64,000 bases of DNA from Mesorhizobium sp. M1E.F.Ca.ET.045.02.1.1 (GTDB taxonomy: Bacteria; Pseudomonadota; Alphaproteobacteria; Rhizobiales; Rhizobiaceae): assembly GCF_003952485.1 (NCBI RefSeq), contig NZ_CP034447.1:4602501-4666500 (forward strand), in the 5' to 3' direction. The notes under the pieces are model-generated. The model worked only from the letters and a program-made list of their open reading frames with translations, made no database searches and was not told the DNA's origin. Positions 9,379 to 18,471 of the stretch are shown here, piece by piece; position 1 is the first letter of the stretch, and each line of letters begins with the position of its first letter. The translations under genes and the position numbers were made by a program.

Positions 9379-10556
9379 GCGGCCTCGCGGCGGTAGCTGG
9401 AAGCGAAGCGGCGCACGCGAAGCGCTGCTTCCTGAAGGACGGATTCAGGCTGACAGAGGCTGATGCGGATATGGCCGGCTGCAGCGTCGCCGAAGCTCGA
9501 TCCCGGCATGACGCCGACCTTTTCCTTGTCGAGCAGCGCCCAGGCGAATTTCTCGTCGTCGGGTTCGATGGCGGAGATGTCGAGCATGACGTACATGCCG
9601 CCTTCGGAGCCGTGCACGGTGACGTCATTGACGCCGCGTATGGCGTCAAGGAAGACCGCGCGGCGCGCGGCGTAGCGCTCGGCGATTTCCTTCACGCCGT
9701 AGTGGTTTTCGAGCGCCTCGGCGCAGGCGATCGAGATGAAGGCCGGCAGGCCGTAGGTCGTCACCAGGTTGAGATCGGTCATCAGCGCGATCATCGCTTT
9801 CGGGCCGCTGAGCCAGCCCATGCGCCAGCCGGTCATGCCGTGGCTTTTCGACATCGAGTTGATGACCAGCGTGCGCTCGGCCATGCCGGGCAGCGAGCGC
9901 GGCGAGATGTGCTCGCCGCCGCCGAGCGTCCAGTAGACCTCGTCCGACAGCAGCCAGAGATCGCGTTCCTTGCAGATTTCGGCCAGTTGCTCGAGCCGTT
10001 CGCGCGAATAGACAGCCCCGGTCGGGTTGTTCGGCGTGTTGATCAGGATGGCGCGGGTATTGGGTCGGAGCGCCGCGCGGATCCTGTCGGCGTGCGGTTG
10101 GAAGCCGTCCTCGGCCGGCGTCTCGACCACGGTGAAGCTGGCGCCGGCGGCGCTGAAGGTGTTGGGGTAGGTGGCGTAGTAAGGCGCGACGACGATGGCG
10201 TGATCGCCGGGATCGAGCACACCCTGCACGGCAGCGTAGAGCGCGCCCTGGCCACCAGCCGTGGCGATGATCTCGTCCGGTTCCGTCAGGATGCCGGTGC
10301 AGGCGGTGGAAGCTGCCGCCATCGCCTTGCGCAGGCGCGGCAGGCCGGGCAAGGGCGTGTAGTGGTGGTTGCTGCCGCGCACGGCGTGGACGCAGGCCTC
10401 GATCGTTTCAGAGGGCGTGTCGAAGTCGTGATCGCCGACCGAGAGCACGATGATGTCCTCGCCAGCCTGTTTGCGGGTCCAGGCGGCGAAATGGACTTCC
10501 CAGCCGTCCTTGCCGGATGGCACGATGCCGGTAATGCGCTTTGACGGTTTTGGCAT
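9375..10556 (-). CDS. PLP-dependent aminotransferase, class I/II
   Basis: Fold-type I aminotransferase of 393 residues. TPNNPTG is at 174-180, SDEVY at 204-208, and the Schiff-base lysine is K237 in SMSKSHGMTGWRMGW. It belongs to the aspartate/arginine:pyruvate aminotransferase group. It is translationally coupled to both flanking DMGDH-like genes. This suggests it processes the amino acid released by, or feeding, the N-demethylation step; the amino donor is not evident from sequence. Confidence 0.85.
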   Translation of the reverse strand: MPKPSKRITGIVPSGKDGWEVHFAAWTRKQAGEDIIVLSVGDHDFDTPSETIEACVHAVRGSNHHYTPLPGLPRLRKAMAAASTACTGILTEPDEIIATAGGQGALYAAVQGVLDPGDHAIVVAPYYATYPNTFSAAGASFTVVETPAEDGFQPHADRIRAALRPNTRAILINTPNNPTGAVYSRERLEQLAEICKERDLWLLSDEVYWTLGGGEHISPRSLPGMAERTLVINSMSKSHGMTGWRMGWLSGPKAMIALMTDLNLVTTYGLPAFISIACAEALENHYGVKEIAERYAARRAVFLDAIRGVNDVTVHGSEGGMYVMLDISAIEPDDEKFAWALLDKEKVGVMPGSSFGDAAAGHIRISLCQPESVLQEAALRVRRFASSYRREAA

Positions 10557-13009
10557 CAGGCTCTCAACCTCTCGTTCTTCGGATCCCAGAGCGGCTCGTC
10601 CTTCTGCACCACCGCCTTGAAACGGTCGCCGAAGATCTCGACCTCGATGGCCGTGCCGGGCTCGGTCAAATCGGAGCGCAGCATGCCGAGCGCGATCGAT
10701 TTGCCGACGCGATGGCCCCAGCAGCCTGAGGTCGTCTCGCCGACGATTTTCCCGTCATGCCAGAGCGTCGACATATAGGGCGCATCGCAATCGCCGGGAT
10801 TTTCGACGACCAGCGTGACGAAGCGCTTCTTCACGCCTTGCTGCTTTTCGCTGAGCAAAGCCGCCTTGCCGCGAAAGTCAGGCTTGTCCCATTTGACGAA
10901 GCGCTCCAGCCCGCCCTGCAGGACCGAATAGTCGGTCGACAGATCGCCCTTCCAGGCGCGGTAGCCTTTCTCGAGCCGCAGCGAATCCAGCGCATACATG
11001 CCGAAGGGTTTCAGGCCGTGCTTCTGGCCGGCGGCCCAGACGGCGTCGAAGACAGTCGTCGTGTCGGCGACCTTGGTGTGGATTTCCCAGCCAAGCTCGC
11101 CGGCGAAGGAGACGCGCACCAGCTTCGCCCAGCGTCCGGCAATGGTCGTCTCCTGATGAGTCAGCCAGGGCAAGGTCAGGTCGGCGTCGCAGACCTCGGA
11201 CAGTATATTGCGTGAATTCGGGCCGGCGAGGATCTGCGTCGAGTACTCCTCGGTGCGGTCGGTCAGCGTGAAGGCAGCATCGGCCGGCATCCGCGATTTC
11301 AGCCATTCGAAATCGTGCCATTGCGCCACCGCCGCGGTGATCAGCGTCATCTGGTCTTCGCCGTGGCGCACGACCGACATTTCGGTGACGATGCGGCCCT
11401 TGTCGTCAGCGAAATAGACGAGGCCGATCCGGCCGGGCTTCGGCACCAGGCCTGTGACCTGCAGCGCCAGCCAGTCGGCGGCCCCCGGGCCTTCGAGGTT
11501 GAAACGCGAGAAACCGGGCAGGTCGAGGATGCCGGCGGCATCGCGCACGGCCAGGCATTCCTCACGCACGCGGTGCTGCCACGGCCCGTCGCGGCGGAAG
11601 GTCAGCGTCGCTTCCTCCGAAATGTCGTCGCCGGGCTTCGCGTACCAGGTGGCGCGTTCCCAGCCGTTATAGGCGTCGAACTGGCCGCCCAGCGCCTTGA
11701 TGCGATCGTGCAGCGGCGAGTGCTTGCGATCGCGCCCGGCCGGCCAGGCATGACGCGGGAACTGGATGGCGTATTCGTTGCCGTAAATTTCCAGGCCCTT
11801 GGCGACGCAATAGTCGGGCGCGGAGGCGAAGGACGTGAAGCGGCGCGGGTCGCATGACCACATGTCCCATTCGGTCTGGCCCTCGGTCACCCATTCCGCC
11901 AGCACCTTGCCGGCGCCGCCGCCTTGCGCGATGCCGAAGGTGAAGACGCAAGCCTCGAAGGCGTTCGGCACGCCGGGCATCGGCCCGATAAGCGGGTTGC
12001 CGTCCGGCGCGTAGGGGATCGGCCCGTTTATGACTTTCGAAAGGCCGGCGGTGCCCAGGATCGGCACGCGGGCGACGGCGTCGGCAAGATAGTGCTCCAG
12101 CCGGTCGAGATCGTCGGGGAAGAGCTGGAAGGAGAAATCCTCCGGCATCGGATCGTTATGCGTCGCCCAATGCGCGCGGCAATTGCGCTCATAGGGGCCG
12201 AGATTCATGCCGGTCTTCTCCTGGCGCAGGTAATAGGACGTGTCGACGTCGCGCAGCAGCGGCAACTTGTGGCCCTGTTCCTTGGTCCAGGCGGCGAGCT
12301 CGGGGATTTCCTCGAACAAAATGTACTGATGGCTCATCACCATCATCGGCACCTCGCGGCCGAACATTTTTCCAACTTCGGCGGCGCGGTAGCCGGCGGC
12401 GTTGATGACGATCTCGCAACGGATCTCGCCTTGCGGCGTCGTGACCACCCATTCGCCGTTCTCGCGGCGGACGCCGGTGACCGGGCAGAAGCGGATGATC
12501 TTCGCGCCCATGTCGCGCGCACCCTTGGCAAGGGCCTGCGTCAACTGCGCGGGGTCGATGTCGCCGTCGCTCGGATCGTAGAGCGCGCCCTTCAGGTCAT
12601 GCGTCTCGATGAAGGGGTAGCGGCGCTTGATCTCTTCGAGGCCGACGACGTCGATGTCCATGCCCTGGTAGCGGCCCATGCCCCTGGCGCGCTGGAACTC
12701 CTGCATGCGCTCCTTGGTATGGGCGAGCCTCAGCGAGCCGGTGACATGGTAGTTCATCGGATAGTCGACCGCCTCCGCGAGGCCGCGGTAGAGCTCGGTC
12801 GAATAGCGCTGCATGTTCATCAGCGACCAGGACGAGGAGAAGGTCGGCACGTTGCCGGCGGCATGCCAGGTCGAGCCGGAGGTCAGCTCGTTCTTTTCAA
12901 GCAGCAAGCAGTCGGTCCAGCCGGCCTTGCAGAGGTGGTAGAGCGACGAGGTGCCGACGACGCCGCCCCCGATGATCACCACGCGCGCCGTGCTCGGCAA
13001 ACCGGCCAT
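10556..13009 (-). CDS. FAD-dependent dimethylglycine/sarcosine dehydrogenase-like protein with GcvT domains (2)
   Basis: Protein of 817 residues with the same architecture as the last gene of the operon: FAD Rossmann motif VVIIGGGVVGTSSLYHL, STWHAAGN around His49 and a C-terminal GcvT fold ending in DRFKAVVQKDEPLWDPKNERLRA. The ATG at 13009 is preferred to the upstream TTG at 13024 because GGAGGA stands seven bases before it. It lies 23 bases after the XRE-cupin regulator. It is clearly diverged from the paralogue, so the two probably act on different N-methyl substrates or in sequence. Confidence 0.8.
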   Translation of the reverse strand: MAGLPSTARVVIIGGGVVGTSSLYHLCKAGWTDCLLLEKNELTSGSTWHAAGNVPTFSSSWSLMNMQRYSTELYRGLAEAVDYPMNYHVTGSLRLAHTKERMQEFQRARGMGRYQGMDIDVVGLEEIKRRYPFIETHDLKGALYDPSDGDIDPAQLTQALAKGARDMGAKIIRFCPVTGVRRENGEWVVTTPQGEIRCEIVINAAGYRAAEVGKMFGREVPMMVMSHQYILFEEIPELAAWTKEQGHKLPLLRDVDTSYYLRQEKTGMNLGPYERNCRAHWATHNDPMPEDFSFQLFPDDLDRLEHYLADAVARVPILGTAGLSKVINGPIPYAPDGNPLIGPMPGVPNAFEACVFTFGIAQGGGAGKVLAEWVTEGQTEWDMWSCDPRRFTSFASAPDYCVAKGLEIYGNEYAIQFPRHAWPAGRDRKHSPLHDRIKALGGQFDAYNGWERATWYAKPGDDISEEATLTFRRDGPWQHRVREECLAVRDAAGILDLPGFSRFNLEGPGAADWLALQVTGLVPKPGRIGLVYFADDKGRIVTEMSVVRHGEDQMTLITAAVAQWHDFEWLKSRMPADAAFTLTDRTEEYSTQILAGPNSRNILSEVCDADLTLPWLTHQETTIAGRWAKLVRVSFAGELGWEIHTKVADTTTVFDAVWAAGQKHGLKPFGMYALDSLRLEKGYRAWKGDLSTDYSVLQGGLERFVKWDKPDFRGKAALLSEKQQGVKKRFVTLVVENPGDCDAPYMSTLWHDGKIVGETTSGCWGHRVGKSIALGMLRSDLTEPGTAIEVEIFGDRFKAVVQKDEPLWDPKNERLRA

Positions 13010-13032
13010 GTTTCTTCCTCCCAAGCTTTAAC

Positions 13033-13620
13033 TCAATACACCGGCGGCGAAACCACCCAGATGACGACCGCCGGCTCGGCGCCTGGATTGCGCCAGCGAA
13101 ACGGCTTGCCTTCGAAACGGAAGCTGTCGCCTTCGCCAAGCTGGTGCCAGACACCGCCGATCTCGATCTCGAAAGTGCCCGACGCGACATAACCCGCTTC
13201 TTCCGTCGGACGGCGCGCTTGGGTCTTCAGTTCCGCGCCTGGCGCGAAGACCGAGCGCAACATCTCGAAGCTACCGCCGAGGTCAGGCGACAGAAGCTCC
13301 TCCACGAGGCCCGATTCGCTTGTGCCAAGCGAGCGGCGGCTGCCGGCGCGCACAACCACGCCACGCTCCTTCTCGGCAGGCACATCATGGCTGAAGAACA
13401 GGCTAAGTGGCACGCCGAAGAGCTCGGCGAAGGCCCTGAGGTCGCCGAGCGAAGGGATCGACAGGCCGCGCTCGACCTGGCTGATCCAGCCGACCGAGCG
13501 GCCGAGTTTCAAAGCGATCTCGGCAAGCGTCAGCCCGCGCGCCTTGCGCAGCGCGCGAATATCGCCGGCCAGCAGCCGTTCGCCATTATCCTGTTCCGAT
13601 CTGACAGCGGTCGAGGCCAA
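13033..13620 (-). CDS. XRE-family transcriptional regulator with C-terminal cupin domain
   Basis: Repressor-like protein of 195 residues. An HTH_3 domain at about residues 19-73 (IRALRKARGLTLAEIALKL then VGWISQVERG) is followed by a cupin around 118-192, as in PuuR-type regulators of amine and amino-acid catabolism. The cupin probably senses the pathway ligand. The start is TTG; the frame has a TGA 16 codons upstream and no ATG between. It heads the operon of the two FAD-GcvT proteins and the aminotransferase, and two identical palindromes lie just upstream, so autoregulation is likely. Confidence 0.82.
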   Translation of the reverse strand: MASTAVRSEQDNGERLLAGDIRALRKARGLTLAEIALKLGRSVGWISQVERGLSIPSLGDLRAFAELFGVPLSLFFSHDVPAEKERGVVVRAGSRRSLGTSESGLVEELLSPDLGGSFEMLRSVFAPGAELKTQARRPTEEAGYVASGTFEIEIGGVWHQLGEGDSFRFEGKPFRWRNPGAEPAVVIWVVSPPVY

Positions 13621-13645
13621 TCGCGTCTCTGTCCGAAATTGAGCG

Positions 13646-13671
13646 TGAAAAAATCTGAACGATTTTCATGA
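13646..13671. promoter_or_regulatory. operator copy 1 for the XRE-cupin regulator (predicted)
   Basis: TGAAAAAATC-N5-GATTTTCATGA. The two conserved halves are identical to those of copy 2 and form an imperfect dyad. It lies 26 bases before the TTG start of the regulator, where a repressor would block transcription. Confidence 0.6.
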
Positions 13672-13684
13672 GAAAGCAAGCCCA

Positions 13685-13710
13685 TGAAAAAATCAAGTGG
13701 ATTTTCATGA
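13685..13710. promoter_or_regulatory. operator copy 2 for the XRE-cupin regulator (predicted)
   Basis: Second copy of TGAAAAAATC-N5-GATTTTCATGA, 39 bases from the first, about four helical turns. Only the five-base spacer differs (AAGTG against TGAAC). The pair lies in the divergent region shared with the nitroreductase, which could be co-regulated. Confidence 0.6.
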
Positions 13711-13862
13711 AACACAAGATTTGCTTGCGTGATTTTGGCGGTTGATGCAAAGGCTCGCCTACGAACGGCGGGTGGGGCGTCCGGTCGGGACCAGTTTAGT
13801 TTTTGTGTCTGCGGATGGTCGTTGCGGAAACCGGATTCCGGCCATGCCTGAAGGGACGGCCC

Positions 13863-14567
13863 ATGCTGGATAAGAATAGCCGGATGGCGCTCGATGCGGC
13901 GACCGTCGACGAGGCGATCACCTCGCGCCGGTCCGTGCGCGCCTTTTTGCCCGACATGGTCGACGACAGCACGATCCGCGATATCCTGGCGGTGGCGGCG
14001 CGGGCGCCGTCGGGCACCAACATGCAGCCCTGGCGGGTCTATGTGACCAAGGGCGAGGTCAAGCAGCGCATCAGCGACGCGATCCTCGATTCCGGCATCC
14101 GTGCCGAGAAGGCGGAATGGGACGAGTACCGCTACTATCCCGACCAGTTCTTCGAGCCTTATCTCAGCCGGCGCCGCGCCAACGGCTTCGGTCTCTACGG
14201 CGCGATCGGCATCGGCCGGCGCGAAGTCGACAAGATGCGGGCGCAGCATGACCGCAACTTCATCTTCTTCGACGCGCCGGTCGGCATGATCTTCACGGTC
14301 GACCGGCGGCTGAACAAGGGATCATGGATCGACTACGGCATGTTCCTTCAGAACATCATGGTCGCGGCGCGGGGCAGGGGGCTGCATACCTGTCCGCAGG
14401 CGGCCTTCGCGCCTTACCACCGGCAGATTCGTCCAGTGCTCAACATTCCCGACGAGGAAGTCGTCGTCTGCGGCATGGCGCTTGGCTATGAGGACAACTC
14501 GAAGCCCGAGAATGAATTCCGCACCGACCGCGCGCCGCTCGAGGACTGGGTGACGTTCGCGGAATAG
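13863..14567 (+). CDS. nitroreductase-family FMN oxidoreductase
   Basis: Protein of 234 residues. SRRSVRAF near the N-terminus contacts FMN phosphate; APSGTNMQPWRV is the second FMN motif and LGYEDNSKPENEFRTDRAPL the conserved C-terminal segment. The start is ATG 13863 with GAAGGGAC upstream; the frame is open back to 13803, but that part lacks family similarity. It diverges from the XRE-cupin operon. Members reduce nitro groups, flavins, quinones or unsaturated ring bonds; the natural substrate is unknown. Confidence 0.85.
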   Translation: MLDKNSRMALDAATVDEAITSRRSVRAFLPDMVDDSTIRDILAVAARAPSGTNMQPWRVYVTKGEVKQRISDAILDSGIRAEKAEWDEYRYYPDQFFEPYLSRRRANGFGLYGAIGIGRREVDKMRAQHDRNFIFFDAPVGMIFTVDRRLNKGSWIDYGMFLQNIMVAARGRGLHTCPQAAFAPYHRQIRPVLNIPDEEVVVCGMALGYEDNSKPENEFRTDRAPLEDWVTFAE

Positions 14568-14594
14568 TGCCGGCGCGGACCGAAGCCTTACCTG

Positions 14595-15182
14595 TTAGTG
14601 CACCTCGTAGCCGACTTCCTCGCTGGCGTGGCACAAGGCCTTCCAGAACGAGCGCGCGAAGGAACGGAACACATAGATGTCGAACTGGTCGGCGCCGCTG
14701 CGCTGGATCTGTGCGAAGACGTCGTGATGATTGGTCGAGCGGCCGGCACCCAGCGGAAAGGCTGGCAAGGCGAAGTCGATGGCGAAGAATTTCGCCATCA
14801 CCCACTCCGCTTTCGGCCCGGCGATACGGATCGCGGTGCGGCCATGCGAGAGGTCGGTAAGCGTGCCGATGGAGGGAGTGATCACGCCCGTGAACGCGGA
14901 AGCCAAGCCCTCGGTTTCGTCGACCACGGTGAATTTGCCCGGTGCGAAGCCGAATGCCGACTTCATGCCGTTGGTGACGCCGCCCCCGGCGCCATCCGGC
15001 AGAGCAAGGCCTGTAACCTTGTATATGCCGGACATCAGCCGCTTCTCTTCACCCGGCCAGGCCGCGAGCTGCAGGATCGAGCCTGGTCGCGTCTCGGACA
15101 GGATGACGTCGACGCCATGCTCGAAATTGCCATGTGAGCCCGGGTGATAGGCCGGCTCAAGCGGCGATTGGCGCTCAACCAT
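14595..15182 (-). CDS. soxG: sarcosine oxidase gamma subunit
   Basis: Gamma subunit of heterotetrameric sarcosine oxidase, 195 residues, a GcvT-related fold (FTVVDETEGLASAFTGVITPSIGTLTDLSHGRTAIRIAG, seen over about 80-120 residues). The ATG at 15182 overlaps the end of soxA by eight bases. A longer frame to 15296 lies inside soxA. It is the last gene of soxBDAG. The enzyme converts sarcosine to glycine and passes the methyl group to THF as methylene-THF with release of H2O2. Confidence 0.9.
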   Translation of the reverse strand: MVERQSPLEPAYHPGSHGNFEHGVDVILSETRPGSILQLAAWPGEEKRLMSGIYKVTGLALPDGAGGGVTNGMKSAFGFAPGKFTVVDETEGLASAFTGVITPSIGTLTDLSHGRTAIRIAGPKAEWVMAKFFAIDFALPAFPLGAGRSTNHHDVFAQIQRSGADQFDIYVFRSFARSFWKALCHASEEVGYEVH

Positions 15183-18168
15183 GCATGCGGCTCCCGTCCG
15201 GATCGTAGAAATGATTGGAAACGATCTCGATCGGTCCAAACCGGCTGCGAAGCGGGTCGGAGACGAAGGCGCGCGTACCGTGGCGCGCCTTGCCATCCTT
15301 CACCAGCGCCAGCGCGATGTATTTGCCGAGCGCCGGCGAATAGCAGCAGGCCGTGATATGGCCGATCGAATCGTGCGGGTTCTCTTCGTCCAATTCCTCG
15401 ACGATATGCGCGCCGCCGTTGAACGGGCGGTTGTCGAGCGAGATCAGGCCGACAAGCTGTAGCCGCTCCGGCGAGATCAGGCCTTCGCGGTCCATCATGG
15501 CCGAGCCGATGAAGGGCTTCTTTTTCGACAGCATCCAGTCGAGATGGAGGTCGCGCGCAGTGGTGCGGCCGTCGATCTCCGCGCCGGTGACGTGGCCCTT
15601 CTCGATGCGCATCGTGCCCAGCGCCTCGAGCCCGTAGGTGACCAGGCCGAACGGCTTGCCGGCCTCGATCAGAGCCTCCCAGACGCGCGTGCCGTAGCCG
15701 GCGCCGGAATAGACCTCGAAAGCCATCTCGCCGGAGAAGGAAAGGCGGCAGATCATCACCGGCACGCCGGCGATCTCACCACGGACGATGCCCATGAAGG
15801 GAAGCGTCGCGTTGTCGACGGCGGTGCCGGTAACGCAGGCGGCAAGGATGGCTCGGGCCTTCGGACCGCCGATCGCGGCACCCGCCCATTCGTCGGTGAC
15901 CGAAGTGACGGTGACCTTCAGCTCCGGCCAGATGACGTCGAGGAAATATTCCAGATGCTGCATCACCTTGCCGGCATTGGCGGTGGTGGTAGTCATCAGG
16001 AATTCCTGCTCGCCGAGCCGCCACGTGGTGCCGTCGTCGAAGGCGAGCCCATCCTCGCGCAGCATCAGGCCGTAGCGGGCCTTGCCGACCGCGAGCGTCG
16101 AAAACATGTTGGTGTAGACGCGGTCGAGGAATTCCGCCGCATCCGGGCCCTGAACGGCGATCTTGCCGAGCGTCGAGACGTCGACGATACCGGCGCTCTC
16201 GCGCGTCGCCCTGGCCTCGCGCACATAGGCCTGCTCGACCGTTTCGCCGGCGAGGCCGTAGATCATCGGGCGATACCAAAGGCCGGCCGAATACATGGTC
16301 GCGCCGTTGTCGATGTGCCAGTCATGCATCGGCGTCAGCCGCTCGGGCTTCAAGTCGCCGAAGCGCTCGGCCGCCAGTGAGCCGATCGATACCGCCGTAT
16401 AGGGTGGCCGGAAGCGCGTCGTGCCGACTTCCGGGATCGGCTTGCCGAGCGCTTCGGCCATGATGGCGAGGCCCGGCACGTTGGAGCTCTTGCCCTGGTC
16501 GGTCGCCATGCCGAGCGTGGTGTAGCGCTTCAGATGCTCGACCGAGACGAAGCCCTCGCGATGCGCGAGCCGCACGTCCTCGGCGGTCACGTCGTGCTGG
16601 AAGTCGACGAAGCTCTTGCCCTTGGCCTTGATCTCGAAGACCGGCGCCGGATCGGGGTCGCCGGGAGCTGCCTCGACGACTGGCAGAGGCGCTGGGGATG
16701 CGCTTCCGCCTGCGGCCTGAAGGCCAGCCGCGCGGCCCTCGGCAATGGCTTCCGCGGTCGAGAAACTACCGGTGAAAGCGCCGGCGCCGATCCAGCGTTG
16801 CGTCGGCTGCGGCGGCAGGAAGGCCTGCCTGCCTGGATCCCATTCGGCTTTCGCGCCGGCCTGGCTGGCGAGATGGATGGTCGGCGACCAGCCGCCCGAC
16901 ATAGCCAAGCAGTCGGCATGGATGCTGCGTTCGTCGCCGCTGAGCGCCCCGTTGGTCAGGTCGAAGCGCTGCACCTTGAGGCCGGTGAGCGCCTTGCCGC
17001 CTTCGGTCGCAACAACGGCATGGCCGGCGAGCAACTCAGCCTCTGCCTCGCTCGCCAGCCTGCTCATCTCGCTCGACACGTCCCTTCGGACATCGACGAT
17101 GGCGACGACAGCGGCGCCGGCCTTCTTCAGCGCAACGGCCGAGCGATAGGCGCTGTCGTTGTTGGTGAACACAGCGATCCGCGCGCCGGGCAGCACGCCA
17201 TATTCATTGGCGTAGCGTTCGGCCGCGTGCGCCAGCATGACGCCCGGACGGTCGTTGCCCGGAAACACCAGCGGACGCTCGAACGATCCGGTGGCGAGAA
17301 CCACCGTCCTGGCGCGGATCGCCCAATAGCGCTGGCGCGGCTCGCCCTTGGCCGGAACCTCCTTATGGTCGGTCACCCGTTCGAGCGCGGCCAGCGTGTT
17401 GCCGTCGTAATAGCCCCAGACCGTCGTGCGCGGCAGGAGGCGGACATTGTCATTGCCTTCGAGCTGGCCGACGATGCGCCCCGCCCACTCGGCAGCCGGC
17501 GCGCCGTCGATCGTCTCGCCCGACCAGTTGGCCGAGCCGCCGAAGCGTGCCTCGAGGTCGGCCAGGATCACGCGGGCGCCCTGGTCTGCCGCGGCCTTCG
17601 CCGCCATCAGGCCGGCTGGGCCGGAACCCACGACCAGCACGTCGCAGAAGGCGTTCATGCGCTCGTAGCGCGAGGTGTCGGGGGCGACACCCGCTCTGCC
17701 GAGGCCGGCGGCGCGGCGGATGAAATGCTCGCAGAACATCCAGAAGCGTGTGCCCTTCAGCGGACCGATCACCGGCCCCATGAAGGTTTTGTAATAGAAG
17801 CCGGCCGACAGGATCTTGCCGCCGAGCTGGTTGATGGCGCTGATGTCCCAGGCGAGCGAGGGAGAGCGGTTCTGGCTGACGGCGACGAGCCCGTCATAGA
17901 TCTCGACCATGGTGGCCGGGACATTAGGCTCGCGCACATCGCCGCGCAGCACCGTCACCAGGGCGTTAGGCTCCTCGACGCCGGCGGCGAGCAGGCCGCG
18001 CGGACGGTGGTATTTGAACGAGCGGCCGAACAGCGTGACGCCGCTGGCGAGCAGCGCCGAGGCGAGTGTGTCGCCGGCATGGCCTGTATAGGGCGCGCCG
18101 TCGAAGGTGAAACGGATGGTGCGCAGCCGGTCGATGCGGCCGCCGGTCTCGGTACGGCGGGAGCTCAC
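15175..18168 (-). CDS. soxA: sarcosine oxidase alpha subunit
   Basis: Large subunit of 997 residues. An N-terminal ferredoxin-like segment (FTFDGAPYTGHAGDTLASALLASG) is followed by an NAD/FAD Rossmann domain (VLVVGSGPAGLMAAKAAADQGA) and a C-terminal GcvT domain that binds THF. The length matches the family. The start is GTG at 18168, overlapping the soxD stop by four bases (GTGA). The alpha subunit carries the THF site that captures the one-carbon unit. Confidence 0.93.
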   Translation of the reverse strand: MSSRRTETGGRIDRLRTIRFTFDGAPYTGHAGDTLASALLASGVTLFGRSFKYHRPRGLLAAGVEEPNALVTVLRGDVREPNVPATMVEIYDGLVAVSQNRSPSLAWDISAINQLGGKILSAGFYYKTFMGPVIGPLKGTRFWMFCEHFIRRAAGLGRAGVAPDTSRYERMNAFCDVLVVGSGPAGLMAAKAAADQGARVILADLEARFGGSANWSGETIDGAPAAEWAGRIVGQLEGNDNVRLLPRTTVWGYYDGNTLAALERVTDHKEVPAKGEPRQRYWAIRARTVVLATGSFERPLVFPGNDRPGVMLAHAAERYANEYGVLPGARIAVFTNNDSAYRSAVALKKAGAAVVAIVDVRRDVSSEMSRLASEAEAELLAGHAVVATEGGKALTGLKVQRFDLTNGALSGDERSIHADCLAMSGGWSPTIHLASQAGAKAEWDPGRQAFLPPQPTQRWIGAGAFTGSFSTAEAIAEGRAAGLQAAGGSASPAPLPVVEAAPGDPDPAPVFEIKAKGKSFVDFQHDVTAEDVRLAHREGFVSVEHLKRYTTLGMATDQGKSSNVPGLAIMAEALGKPIPEVGTTRFRPPYTAVSIGSLAAERFGDLKPERLTPMHDWHIDNGATMYSAGLWYRPMIYGLAGETVEQAYVREARATRESAGIVDVSTLGKIAVQGPDAAEFLDRVYTNMFSTLAVGKARYGLMLREDGLAFDDGTTWRLGEQEFLMTTTTANAGKVMQHLEYFLDVIWPELKVTVTSVTDEWAGAAIGGPKARAILAACVTGTAVDNATLPFMGIVRGEIAGVPVMICRLSFSGEMAFEVYSGAGYGTRVWEALIEAGKPFGLVTYGLEALGTMRIEKGHVTGAEIDGRTTARDLHLDWMLSKKKPFIGSAMMDREGLISPERLQLVGLISLDNRPFNGGAHIVEELDEENPHDSIGHITACCYSPALGKYIALALVKDGKARHGTRAFVSDPLRSRFGPIEIVSNHFYDPDGSRMHG

Positions 18169-18458
18169 GGCTTGCCCTCCGTCCTGTGGCCCGCGGATTT
18201 GTGTCCGCCGCGAGCAAAGGCCGTGCTCAGGATTTCATGGGTTACGGTGTTGCGCACGACGCGCAGATGCGCGCGGCAGCCGCCCGAATGCTGCCAGATC
18301 TCATTGTGGTCGCCGGCCGGGTTCAGCCGGTCGTAGACATAGGCGTTCCAGGCGTCGAGATCCTGCGAGGCCGGCTGCGGCCGCTCACGGTTGCCGTCGC
18401 CCTGGTAGGTGAACTCGATGACATCGCGCGGGCCGCAATAGGGACAAGTGATCAGCAT
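18165..18458 (-). CDS. soxD: sarcosine oxidase delta subunit
   Basis: Small 97-residue subunit with the zinc-ligand motif CPYCGPRDVIEF at the N-terminus and the family signature GCRAHLRVVRNTVTHEI. It starts 13 bases after soxB and overlaps soxA by four bases. It has a structural role in the heterotetramer. Confidence 0.93.
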   Translation of the reverse strand: MLITCPYCGPRDVIEFTYQGDGNRERPQPASQDLDAWNAYVYDRLNPAGDHNEIWQHSGGCRAHLRVVRNTVTHEILSTAFARGGHKSAGHRTEGKP

Positions 18459-18471
18459 TCTGTTTCAAACC

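Noticed and set aside
7093..9396. 767-codon plus-strand open frame opposite a FAD-GcvT gene
   Set aside because: Antisense shadow of high-GC coding sequence; no domain, no RBS, and the minus-strand product is a clear family member.
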